From CAADGU01 sp964467705 (GTDB lineage: Bacteria > Chloroflexota > Anaerolineae > Promineifilales > Promineifilaceae), in NCBI GenBank assembly GCA_964467705.1, contig CAYXUZ010000001.1:55365-119364 (forward strand): a stretch of DNA of 64,000 bases, in the 5' to 3' direction. The stretch's first letter is position 1, and each line of letters starts with the position of its first letter. This document shows positions 8,459-15,569 of this stretch, piece by piece. Made by a program: the position numbers and the translations under genes. A model generated the notes under the pieces. It was not told the DNA's origin. It saw nothing but the letters and a program-made list of their open reading frames with translations, and ran no database searches.

Positions 8459-8890
8459 TTACTCACCTTCAAGAAGCCAACCAACATAAGCGATTTTCCA
8501 TTCATCCTGATGTTTCTCCAGAACACGTGTCTCCCGGCTTAAGCCGGGCATGTCCATCTGCAAATCACCGGTATCCTGACCATATTGATCAAATGTGACC
8601 CAGGCCATATTCCCATTCACGCGCAGATTCACGTTTTCCCGACGTACTTGTAGCGCCGTCGGGTTTGGTTCTGGATAAGCTATCATGGTAGTTCTAACCC
8701 GCTCGCTGAGGGCATCCCACCCTTCTGTGACCGTAATGCCGCTTTCTGCCCACCAGCCAAGTCTGCGAATATAAGCAGCCTGTACCCAGCATTTGGCCCA
8801 GGCGTCAAAATCCTTGTGCCAGAATGCCGCAGATTCATCGGCAATGACTTGCATGATAGCTTTGGCATCATGTTGTTCATTGTGGTTCAT
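8459..8890 (-). CDS. SnoaL/NTF2-like fold protein (DUF4440-type)
   Basis: 143 residues with the pattern of SnoaL-like or DUF4440 proteins. A helical start IMQVIADESAAFWHKDFDAWAKCWV is followed by GWDALSERVRTTM and strands such as NVNLRVNGNMAWVTFDQYG and TRVLEKHQDEWKIAYVGWL. The cone-shaped fold holds many unrelated small-molecule enzymes and binding proteins, so no substrate can be given. The ATG at 8890 is followed by the MNHNEQHDAKAI start. It is convergent with the CxxC gene. Confidence 0.75.
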   Translation of the reverse strand: MNHNEQHDAKAIMQVIADESAAFWHKDFDAWAKCWVQAAYIRRLGWWAESGITVTEGWDALSERVRTTMIAYPEPNPTALQVRRENVNLRVNGNMAWVTFDQYGQDTGDLQMDMPGLSRETRVLEKHQDEWKIAYVGWLLEGE

Positions 8891-9012
8891 AATGGGTAAA
8901 CTCCTTCAATAATTCAGTTTTGTATTCACGGCCGTATGCGCCCAGATTATACACGCTATAGCCATCATCAATAGGGTTTTCCTGTGGGGATGCTTTTGTT
9001 AGAATCGAGTGC

Positions 9013-9864
9013 ATGAGTAAGAAAGAGAAGCCAATTGTGGTGGCTTTTGTGGCCGATTTAATGTTTACGCCGCAAATTCAAAAGGCGGCGGCCATCGCCG
9101 GATTTCAGATCGTGTGGGTGGAAAAAGCGGCGGATATGGGCGAAGTAGACCCCCACGCACCCAAAGAAAGGCCAGGAGAGATGTTACACGGCCGTGACGG
9201 TCTCCTCTTCCAAAAAATCAGCCAATGGCAGCCGGCCCTGCTCATTTTTGACCTCACCAACCAGGCCATCCCCTGGTTTGGCTGGCTGCCCGCCCTCAAA
9301 TCCTCCCCTGCCACCCGCCGCATCCCCATCATCGCTTTTGGCCCGCACGAAGATGTGGAGTTGTTCCAGAGTGCCAAAAGCCGGGGGGCGGATGCCGTCT
9401 ACGCCCGCTCCCGCTTTTTTGCCGACCTGCCCGCAATCTTGCAAAAACATGCCCGCCTTCCTGACCGGGAAGCAGTGCAGACGGCCTGTGAGCAGCCGTT
9501 ATCTGACCTGGCCCGTGAAGGGATTGAACTGTTCAACCGGGGCGAATACTACCGCTGCCACGACGCGCTGGAGGAAGCGTGGCGGCAAGACCGGACGCCG
9601 GCGCGCAGCCTGTACCAAGGCATCTTGCAGTTTGGTATTGCCCTTTACCAGATTGAGCGCGGCAACTATCGCGGTGCAGTGAAAATGCTGCTGCGGGTGC
9701 GACAATGGCTGGAACCGCTGCCGCCCGTTTGCCGGGGTGTCAACGTGGCCCGGCTGCGGCAAAACATTGAGGAAGTGAACACGGCCGTGCAAGCCACCTC
9801 CCCGGACGATCTACAGAACTTCCCCTTTCACCTGGTTGTACCCATTGAAGTCCGTGATGCGTAA
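9013..9864 (+). CDS. Receiver-like domain fused to a DUF309 domain
   Basis: 283 residues in two parts. Residues 1-150 have the alternating pattern of a response-regulator-like domain (IVVAFVADLMFTPQIQKAA, PALLIFDLTN, IPIIAFGPHED, GADAVYARSRF). An Asp in LLIFDLTN is near the phosphorylation position, but the acidic pocket looks incomplete, so it may be a pseudo-receiver. Residues 165-270 carry DUF309: GIELFNRGEYYRCHDALEEAWR and YQGILQFGIALYQIERGNYRGAVKML, with the conserved His of the family. DUF309 has no established function known to me. The ATG at 9013 opens MSKKEKPIVV. Confidence 0.78.
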   Translation: MSKKEKPIVVAFVADLMFTPQIQKAAAIAGFQIVWVEKAADMGEVDPHAPKERPGEMLHGRDGLLFQKISQWQPALLIFDLTNQAIPWFGWLPALKSSPATRRIPIIAFGPHEDVELFQSAKSRGADAVYARSRFFADLPAILQKHARLPDREAVQTACEQPLSDLAREGIELFNRGEYYRCHDALEEAWRQDRTPARSLYQGILQFGIALYQIERGNYRGAVKMLLRVRQWLEPLPPVCRGVNVARLRQNIEEVNTAVQATSPDDLQNFPFHLVVPIEVRDA

Positions 9865-9895
9865 TCCGTTATTGGACTTTGGTTCACGCATCACG
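9853..9895. repeat. GTAATCCG-word inverted repeat, copy 1
   Basis: CGTGATGCGTAA ... TTCACGCATCACG, overlapping the stop of the DUF309 gene. Related copies lie at 26841, 45822, 50335, 54733 and 55213. From 9896 to 10055 I see no further gene; TATAAT at 9927-9932 could be a -10 box, but there is no matching -35. Confidence 0.75.
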
Positions 9896-10055
9896 CCCCA
9901 CGTCTCCCCCTCTTGCCAAAGTGCGCTATAATCAACACCAGTTAGGTTCCCCCTGACGAATCAGCCACAACTGAAAAGGTTTGTCGTCGTGATAAGTTCT
10001 GACAGGTTATGCTTTTACAGTAGCATACCAGGCATCAACAGGAGGTAGTAAAGCC

Positions 10056-10820
10056 ATGTTATCGAGCCAAAAGAAGGAAGACGAACCAGGTTTGACAGAA
10101 GCCGCACCCTCACCTGCGCCGGGCAGCAGCCCGCCAGTCACGGCCGTGCCCGCCACCCCCACCCGCGAAGCCGACATTGAACGGCTGCGTGACATTTTGT
10201 TTGGCGCCCAGGCTCGTACCACTGACGTGCGCCTGGGCAATCTGGAAAACCGGCTGGAGACCATCCGCCAGGAGTTGATTGACCTGATCGAAAACCGGAG
10301 CGGCGGCAACGCCCAGTCCGCTGCCAGCCAGGTCACGGCCGTGCGCAAAGAACTCAGCGAAAGCATCGAACACAAAACCGAAGCCCAAAGCGCCCAGCTC
10401 CGCACCATTCACCAGGAAATGAGCGAACGGCTGGACAAACAAAGCGCCGACCTGACGGCCCAATTGCGCACCGTCGAACGGGATTTGAGCGCCCGCCTGG
10501 ACAGCCAACAAACTGAGCAAACCGCTCAACTGCGGGAACTACAGCGCGAAATGCAGCAGCGATTAGAAACGCTCAATGCAGATCTTCTGGGCCAGATGCG
10601 CCAGATGCGCAAAGAGTTGAGCGACCGGCTGGCCGAAATTGACGAAGCCCACACCGCCCAAAACCGCACCCTCCGCCAGGATACTAAACAGCGTGATGAC
10701 GAACTGCGCCATGAATTGGCGATGCTGGCGACATTGTTAGATAACAAGAAAGTATCGCGCCAGGATTTAGGCCACATGCTGGCCGATTTAGGCCAACGTT
10801 TGCGGCAAGAAATGGATTGA
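10056..10820 (+). CDS. Long coiled-coil protein, 254 aa
   Basis: After a Pro-rich start (EAAPSPAPGSSPPVTAVPATPT) the protein is almost entirely helical coiled coil. It has near-repeats of ~20 residues such as AQLRTIHQEMSERLDKQSA, AQLRTVERDLSARLDSQQ and AQLRELQREMQQRLETLNA. There is no signal peptide or membrane helix. AGGAGG lies about 12 nt before ATG 10056. It is the first gene of a run leading to a membrane-anchored coiled-coil protein, a Ras-like GTPase and a histidine kinase, all on one strand. A scaffold or filament role in that module is inference. Confidence 0.85.
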   Translation: MLSSQKKEDEPGLTEAAPSPAPGSSPPVTAVPATPTREADIERLRDILFGAQARTTDVRLGNLENRLETIRQELIDLIENRSGGNAQSAASQVTAVRKELSESIEHKTEAQSAQLRTIHQEMSERLDKQSADLTAQLRTVERDLSARLDSQQTEQTAQLRELQREMQQRLETLNADLLGQMRQMRKELSDRLAEIDEAHTAQNRTLRQDTKQRDDELRHELAMLATLLDNKKVSRQDLGHMLADLGQRLRQEMD

Positions 10821-10827
10821 GAACGGT

Positions 10828-10886
10828 GAACAAGTTGCAAGTGGCAGGTAGCAAGTACCTGTCACTTGCAACCTGTCACTTGCAAC
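10828..10886. repeat. TTGCAAGTGGCAGGT inverted repeat
   Basis: AAGTTGCAAGTGGCAGGTAGC ... TACCTGTCACTTGCAACCTG in the short gap between two coiled-coil genes. Homologous words occur at 7838 and 31858. It may form a hairpin that modulates expression of the downstream gene. Confidence 0.8.
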
Positions 10887-10891
10887 TATGT

Positions 10892-12556
10892 ATGAGCAGT
10901 CCCCAGCCTGTACTGGAAAGTGACGCCCCCACCATGCCCTCCGAAGAATCGGTGCTGGCATCTATTCAATCCATCTTGCTGTCCAATGAACGGCAGCAGA
11001 TTCAACAGCTTGAGCAGCAGCTTGAGTACATGCACCGCCAGACGCAGGCTACCATTGAACGACTGCAAGGTCGCACCGGCGATCTGGAAACAGAACTGAG
11101 CGATACACGCCTGGCGCTGCGCAAGGCGGAAGCCCAGGCACGTGATCTGGAAACGGCCGTAGACCTGCTGCAACGCAAGTCCCAAACCGACTCCGAAGGG
11201 TTGGAAGAACGGCTGATGCCGGTCTTTAGCCGACTGGTCAGTCGCCAGATTCGGGACAGCCGTGACGAGATGGCCGAAGCGTTGGGGCCGGTGATGAGCG
11301 AAGCCATCCGGGTGCAAATCCGCGAATCACGCCACGAAATGGTGGAAGCCCTCTCACCCATCATTGGCGAGACGGTGCAGCGGGCGGTGGGGGAATTTTT
11401 CCGCGAGATGCAGCAAAATGTGGATGCGCAACTGCGGGTGACATTTGGCCCGGATGGACTGCTGCGCGGGCTGAAGGCGCGTCTGCGCGGTGTGTCAGCG
11501 GCCGAACTGACGCTGCGGGATTCGCTGCCATTTGAATTACGCGAAATTTTTATCATCCAGCAAGGGTCGGGGCTGCTGATGGCCCGCTATCATCTGGCGG
11601 GGCAGGAGACGGCCGATTCGGACCTGGTGAGTGGAATGCTCACGGCCGTGCGCGATTTTGTGCGTGACTCGTTCAGCCAGCCAGACGCGGTCGCCGCCGA
11701 CCTGAATGAAGTGCATTATGGCGACAAACGCATTTTTGTGCAGGGTGGGCGCACGGCGTATGTGGCGGTGGTGCTGACGGGCATTGAACCACCCGGATTC
11801 CGCGCCGCCTTGCGGCAATTGGTGGATGAACTCAATGTGCAGCATGAACGGCCGTTGCGCAGCTACAATGGCGATCCCGCTACCCTGCCCGACCTGAAAC
11901 CGTCGGTGGAGCAGTTTGCGGCCGAGGTGGTGGCTGAACCGGCCCAACCACGCGGCATGAGCCGCAGCCAGGGCTGGTTTTTGATTGGTGGGGCGATAGG
12001 GTTGTTGGTTTTCACGGCCGTAGCCTGTTTCTATTTGCAATTCACCATCGCCCTCTACCCCATCGCCTTCCCCAGCGCTACGCCCACCATTACACCCTCC
12101 ATCACCCCCTCACTCACGCCCACTACCACGCTCACCCCAACACCTACCTCCACTACCACGCCAACATTTACGCCTACCCCAACCCAGACCCCGACACCCA
12201 CCCACACCATGACGCCTAGCCTGACGCCCACGTCCACCTACACCCCTTCACCCACCTATACCCCTTCGGCCACACCCACCCAGACCTATACACCCACGCC
12301 GCCGGCGGCAGCCCCATTTGCCAACGTCTGGGTACGCCGTGAACCCAGTCTGGATTCTGAACCTTTTGTGGCGGTGGAATTTGATACACCGCTCATCCTC
12401 ATTTCTGTGCTTGGCCCCTGGGCGGAGGTAGAATGGGTATCAGACCTGCCCTGGCTGCCCGGTCTACAGAGAGGATGGGTACCATTTGCCTGGATACAAC
12501 TGCGAACTGATGTCTTGCCCATTACAGCCACACCGACAGCGACTCCGGAGACATGA
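10892..12556 (+). CDS. Membrane-anchored coiled-coil protein with longin/roadblock-like domain, Thr/Pro linker and SH3-like C-terminus
   Basis: About 554 residues. Order: helical coiled coil (~30-190, EQQLEYMHRQTQATIERLQG); an alpha/beta domain (~200-330) with FELREIFIIQQGSGLLMARYH, DSDLVSGMLTAVRDFVRDSF and DLNEVHYGDKRIFVQGG, a pattern like the longin/roadblock-type sensor domain seen in some bacterial proteins near small GTPases; one membrane helix (GWFLIGGAIGLLVFTAVACF, ~360-380); a Thr/Pro linker of TPT units (~400-465); and a C-terminal SH3-like module (VWVRREPSLDSEPFVAV...GWVPFAWIQ). The linker and SH3-like part should be extracytoplasmic. ATG 10892 was chosen; the frame is open to TTG 10817, but that stretch translates a repeat. 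It sits directly before the GTPase gene. Confidence 0.85.
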   Translation: MSSPQPVLESDAPTMPSEESVLASIQSILLSNERQQIQQLEQQLEYMHRQTQATIERLQGRTGDLETELSDTRLALRKAEAQARDLETAVDLLQRKSQTDSEGLEERLMPVFSRLVSRQIRDSRDEMAEALGPVMSEAIRVQIRESRHEMVEALSPIIGETVQRAVGEFFREMQQNVDAQLRVTFGPDGLLRGLKARLRGVSAAELTLRDSLPFELREIFIIQQGSGLLMARYHLAGQETADSDLVSGMLTAVRDFVRDSFSQPDAVAADLNEVHYGDKRIFVQGGRTAYVAVVLTGIEPPGFRAALRQLVDELNVQHERPLRSYNGDPATLPDLKPSVEQFAAEVVAEPAQPRGMSRSQGWFLIGGAIGLLVFTAVACFYLQFTIALYPIAFPSATPTITPSITPSLTPTTTLTPTPTSTTTPTFTPTPTQTPTPTHTMTPSLTPTSTYTPSPTYTPSATPTQTYTPTPPAAAPFANVWVRREPSLDSEPFVAVEFDTPLILISVLGPWAEVEWVSDLPWLPGLQRGWVPFAWIQLRTDVLPITATPTATPET

Positions 12557-12573
12557 AACCTGATTCACCGATT

Positions 12574-12606
12574 AGACCTGACAGGTTTCAGAAACCTGTC
12601 AGGTCT
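12574..12606. repeat. ACCTGACAGGT hairpin, copy 2
   Basis: Arms AGACCTGACAGGTTTC and GAAACCTGTCAGGTCT, 17 bp after the coiled-coil gene and 13 bp before the GTPase start. It could attenuate transcription between the two genes. Confidence 0.85.
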
Positions 12607-12619
12607 TTGAGAGAGTTTG

Positions 12620-13129
12620 ATGAAGCGAAGTGTACAAAAGAAAGTATGTTTGCTGGGTGATTTTGCCGTTGGCAAAACGAGCCTGGTGCGCCAGTTTGTG
12701 GAGGGGCGGTTTGACGACCGCTATCTCAGCACCATTGGCGTGAAGGTGTCGCGCAAGACGGTTGAACTGGATCAACTAATGCTCAATTTAATGATCTGGG
12801 ACCTGGTGGGGGGGAATGAGTATTTGCACACGGAGCGCAGTTATATCATGGGCACGGCCGGGGCGCTGATTGTGTGTGACCTGACGCGGGAAAGCACGTT
12901 GGATGCGTATGCTCGCTATACCCAACAGGTGCGGGCGGTAAACGCCGACGCCGTTATCCTTTACCTGGCAAACAAGCTGGATTTAACGGCCGACCGACGA
13001 ATTACCACCACACAGCTAGAGCAGCTTTGTACCTCACTGGGGGGTGACCTCTTCTTCACCAGCGCCAAAACGGGGGAGGGGGTGAACCAGGCTTTTACCC
13101 ATCTGGCCCGGCAAATTGAGGGAGAATGA
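12620..13129 (+). CDS. Ras/Rab-like small GTPase
   Basis: 169 residues of the Ras superfamily, close in pattern to Rab. The G motifs are G1 GDFAVGKTSL, switch I DRYLSTIGVKV with Thr, G3 WDLVGGNE, G4 NKLD and G5 TSAKTG. In G3 the residue equal to Ras Gln61 is not Gln (DLVGGNE replaces DTAGQE), so intrinsic hydrolysis may be slow and an activating protein may be needed. There is no lipid-attachment Cys at the C-terminus, which ends LARQIEGE. ATG 12620 with a weak GAGAG upstream. It overlaps the kinase gene by 4 bp (ATGA), so the two are surely co-translated and probably act together. Confidence 0.92.
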   Translation: MKRSVQKKVCLLGDFAVGKTSLVRQFVEGRFDDRYLSTIGVKVSRKTVELDQLMLNLMIWDLVGGNEYLHTERSYIMGTAGALIVCDLTRESTLDAYARYTQQVRAVNADAVILYLANKLDLTADRRITTTQLEQLCTSLGGDLFFTSAKTGEGVNQAFTHLARQIEGE

Positions 13130-14319
13130 ACGAGATGAGTGTGCCCCCTTTTGACGCCCAAAAGATTTTATTGGCTGCCCAGGTAACAACGGTGCTGAAT
13201 CATATTCACCGGGTGGCGTATGCCTTGTTGACGGCCGATTTAACGGTGCTACATGCCTCGCACAACTTTTTGGTGGTGGTGAATGAGCCGGTGACGGCCG
13301 TTGTCGGCCAGAGGATTGAAGATTTGTTATGGGAGTTCCAGGGTGCGGAGGCGGGGTTGCGGGCGGTGTTGGATGGGTCGCTGCCCTTTTTTGCTTTTGG
13401 CCGGGTACACCGGCAGCGCCCGGATGGGCTGATTACCTATCTGGATTTGACGGTGACGCCGGTTCATTCGGCCGAATTAGGGGATTCACTGCTGCTCATT
13501 GCCGAAGATGTGACCGAACAAGCACAGATGGAACAGCGACTGACACAGAGCCGCAACGAACTAATGCTGGCAAAAGAGCAGCTTTCAACAGCCAATGTTG
13601 AGCTAGAGCGATTGAACCGGCTGAAATCGCTGTTTTTGTCTATTGCGGCGCATGATTTGCGAACGCCGCTGAGTACCATTCGGTTGTATGGTGAGTTGTT
13701 GAGTTATTTGTCAGCTATGGCCGACCCCGCAAAGATGGCGGAATACGGCCGTGTCATTCAACAACAGGTTCTGCGCATGGAGGCGCTCATTGACGATTTC
13801 CTGGATTTGGATGCCATTGAGCAGGCCAGTTTGAAGCTGAAGTTAGAGCCAGTGGAGTTTAACCAACAGGTCAGCCAGGTGATGGCATTGCTGGAGCATC
13901 TGGCCGAAAAACGGAAACAGTCGGTGGTTTTGGAATTGTTTCCCGCGCCCATTTTGGTGCAATTGGATACACGCCGCTTCCAACAGATCATGGCAAATGT
14001 ATTGACCAATGCGGTGAAGTACACACCAGAAGGGGGGCAGATTGTGGTGAGCACGGCCGTGCAAGATGATACGGCCGTCTTGCAAATCCGCGACAACGGG
14101 CCGGGCATGACCGCTGATGAACAGGCATTAGCCTTCGACCTCTATTTCCGCGCCAGGCTGGCCGACGAAGCAGACAGACATGGGCGGGGGTTGGGCCTGT
14201 ATATTGTGAAAATGTTGGTGGAAGCACATGACGGCCGTGTGGTACTCAGCAGTATGCCAGACGAGGGATGTACGGTACAGGCCTATTTTCCATTGTTGGA
14301 GGAGAGCAACTTTGCATAG
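13126..14319 (+). CDS. PAS-domain histidine kinase
   Basis: 397 residues, no membrane helix, so cytoplasmic. A PAS-like sensor (~20-130, LTADLTVLHASHNFLVVVNEPV ... LDLTVTPVHSAELGDSLLLIAEDVTEQ) is followed by a coiled-coil linker, a HisKA domain with the H-box AAHDLRTPLSTIRLYGELL, and an HATPase domain with N-box NVLTNAVKYTPEGG, G1 IRDNGPGM and G2 GRGLGLYIVK. No response regulator is next to it. The start overlaps the GTPase stop, so the kinase may report on or control the GTPase (inference). Confidence 0.93.
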   Translation: MNEMSVPPFDAQKILLAAQVTTVLNHIHRVAYALLTADLTVLHASHNFLVVVNEPVTAVVGQRIEDLLWEFQGAEAGLRAVLDGSLPFFAFGRVHRQRPDGLITYLDLTVTPVHSAELGDSLLLIAEDVTEQAQMEQRLTQSRNELMLAKEQLSTANVELERLNRLKSLFLSIAAHDLRTPLSTIRLYGELLSYLSAMADPAKMAEYGRVIQQQVLRMEALIDDFLDLDAIEQASLKLKLEPVEFNQQVSQVMALLEHLAEKRKQSVVLELFPAPILVQLDTRRFQQIMANVLTNAVKYTPEGGQIVVSTAVQDDTAVLQIRDNGPGMTADEQALAFDLYFRARLADEADRHGRGLGLYIVKMLVEAHDGRVVLSSMPDEGCTVQAYFPLLEESNFA

Positions 14320-14446
14320 CCATAAAGGACTTCGGTTTTAATGTTGGTTAATGGTCAGGTGTCCTAGCCACCATCATCTTAAAAAACGACTCCTCCCGCC
14401 GTTCTTCTTTGGACTTTTACAACACGCTCAGTGAAAGGATAAAACA

Positions 14447-14474
14447 AAATGACCTGCCACCAGGCAGGTCATTT
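14447..14474. terminator. Hairpin between convergent genes, probable bidirectional terminator
   Basis: Arms AAATGACCTGCC and GGCAGGTCATTT with a 4-nt loop; A and T runs on the two sides suit termination from both strands. The rest of the 14320-14537 gap holds no gene that I can see. Confidence 0.75.
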
Positions 14475-14537
14475 CGTTGTTGCCATCAGGTAATCGTTCC
14501 GTTATCTACAAAAATAATATGAAGTCCCCTGAAACGA

Positions 14538-14948
14538 TCAGGCTTTAGCCGGGCCGATGTATTGGGCGTCGCCAAAACCCAATAGCAAGTACCCTATCGC
14601 CTGGAAAAGCCACAGTAAAACAACACCATAAACCACATCTTTCCCAAATGCCTTGGCCACGTCAATAGCAATCAGTAGGGACACAACGATATTGACGAAG
14701 GGGATGAAGTACAAAAGCACCCACCATCCAGGACGTCCGGCGATCAGGCATAACACGTACAGATTATAGATGGGGATGATGGCCGCCCACCCCGGTTGCC
14801 CGGCTTTTTCAAAAGTTTTCCAGAAACCGGCTATGATCAAGACAATAAAAGCTAACCAGCAAATAAACCACACACCCCCAAACAGACCGGCGATAATGCC
14901 GCCACCATCGTCCTGGAAGAAATTGGCAAAAATTGGCAAGAAGTTCAT
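14538..14948 (-). CDS. DUF5684-type small membrane protein
   Basis: 136 residues with about four membrane helices and the family motifs FEKAGQPGWAAIIPIYNLYV, AGRPGWWVLLYFIPFVNIVV and AIDVAKAFGKD. DUF5684 proteins are common in Chloroflexota and Actinobacteria; function not known to me. ATG 14948 has AGGAGAG upstream and was preferred to the longer reading to 15026. The C-terminus (FGDAQYIGPAKA) is short. Its paralogue lies just upstream on the same strand, about 75 bp away, so this is a tandem duplication and probably one operon. Confidence 0.85.
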   Translation of the reverse strand: MNFLPIFANFFQDDGGGIIAGLFGGVWFICWLAFIVLIIAGFWKTFEKAGQPGWAAIIPIYNLYVLCLIAGRPGWWVLLYFIPFVNIVVSLLIAIDVAKAFGKDVVYGVVLLWLFQAIGYLLLGFGDAQYIGPAKA

Positions 14949-15022
14949 GAGTTTACTCTCCTGTATTTGAACGTAGATATGAACGATTACGCGGGAATGG
15001 TACTGTGTGACCTGACTAAAAG

Positions 15023-15394
15023 TCAATTACTGTTTGTACGCCGATAGGTGGAATCAGAAAAACCCAACACCAGGTACATGATCCAGGGCAGGAAAAAGAG
15101 CAAAATGCCGGTGAGCGTGGTTTTGCCGAAGGCATAAGCGGTGTCCAGCGCCACCATCAACCAGATGACGATGTTCAGGATAGGCACAAAAAACAGCAGC
15201 ATCCACCAACCAGGGCGGCCGGAAATTTTGACCATGTAGAACCAATTGAGAATGGGTATCACGGCCGTCCAGCCCGGCTCGCCCGCTTTAGCCAATGTTT
15301 TCCACAAACCGGCCGCAAACACAATATATAAAATCAGCCCAAACAGATAACTAAAGGTTGTGATGGTGGCAATGGTATCAGCCGATACAGTCAC
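15023..15394 (-). CDS. DUF5684-type small membrane protein, paralogue
   Basis: 123 residues, clearly related to the protein at 14538-14948: LAKAGEPGWTAVIPILNWFYM, SGRPGWWMLLFFVPILNIVIW, ALDTAYAFGKT and LGFSDSTYRR. The order of motifs is the same, so the two arose by duplication. The start is GTG 15394 with AAGGAGAAA upstream. It diverges from acs. The 175-bp gap to acs holds no other gene that I see. Confidence 0.85.
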   Translation of the reverse strand: MTVSADTIATITTFSYLFGLILYIVFAAGLWKTLAKAGEPGWTAVIPILNWFYMVKISGRPGWWMLLFFVPILNIVIWLMVALDTAYAFGKTTLTGILLFFLPWIMYLVLGFSDSTYRRTNSN

Positions 15395-15569
15395 GAGATT
15401 TCTCCTTAAATATGTGATGATAGACGCTACTTATATCTCAGAATGAACCGCCTGACAATAACGATGCATCATATCAAATCCATAGTAACCCGCTGTTTTA
15501 CGTTTCGGCCGTTTGCCAATATACTTGAGGCATCATCCCTTACAAATACACAACGAGAAGGAGGCTGAT

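Noticed and set aside
9927..9932. TATAAT as a promoter of the coiled-coil operon
   Set aside because: No -35 box at 16-18 bp and the gene begins 120 bp later; too weak to list as a promoter.
10817..10891. N-terminal extension of the longin-like protein
   Set aside because: The 25 residues translate the TTGCAAGTGGCAGGT inverted repeat; ATG 10892 fits better.
12055..12310. Dense short repeats, possible CRISPR or tandem array
   Set aside because: They are degenerate ACNCCN codons for a Thr/Pro stalk in a clear gene; no constant repeat with unique spacers.
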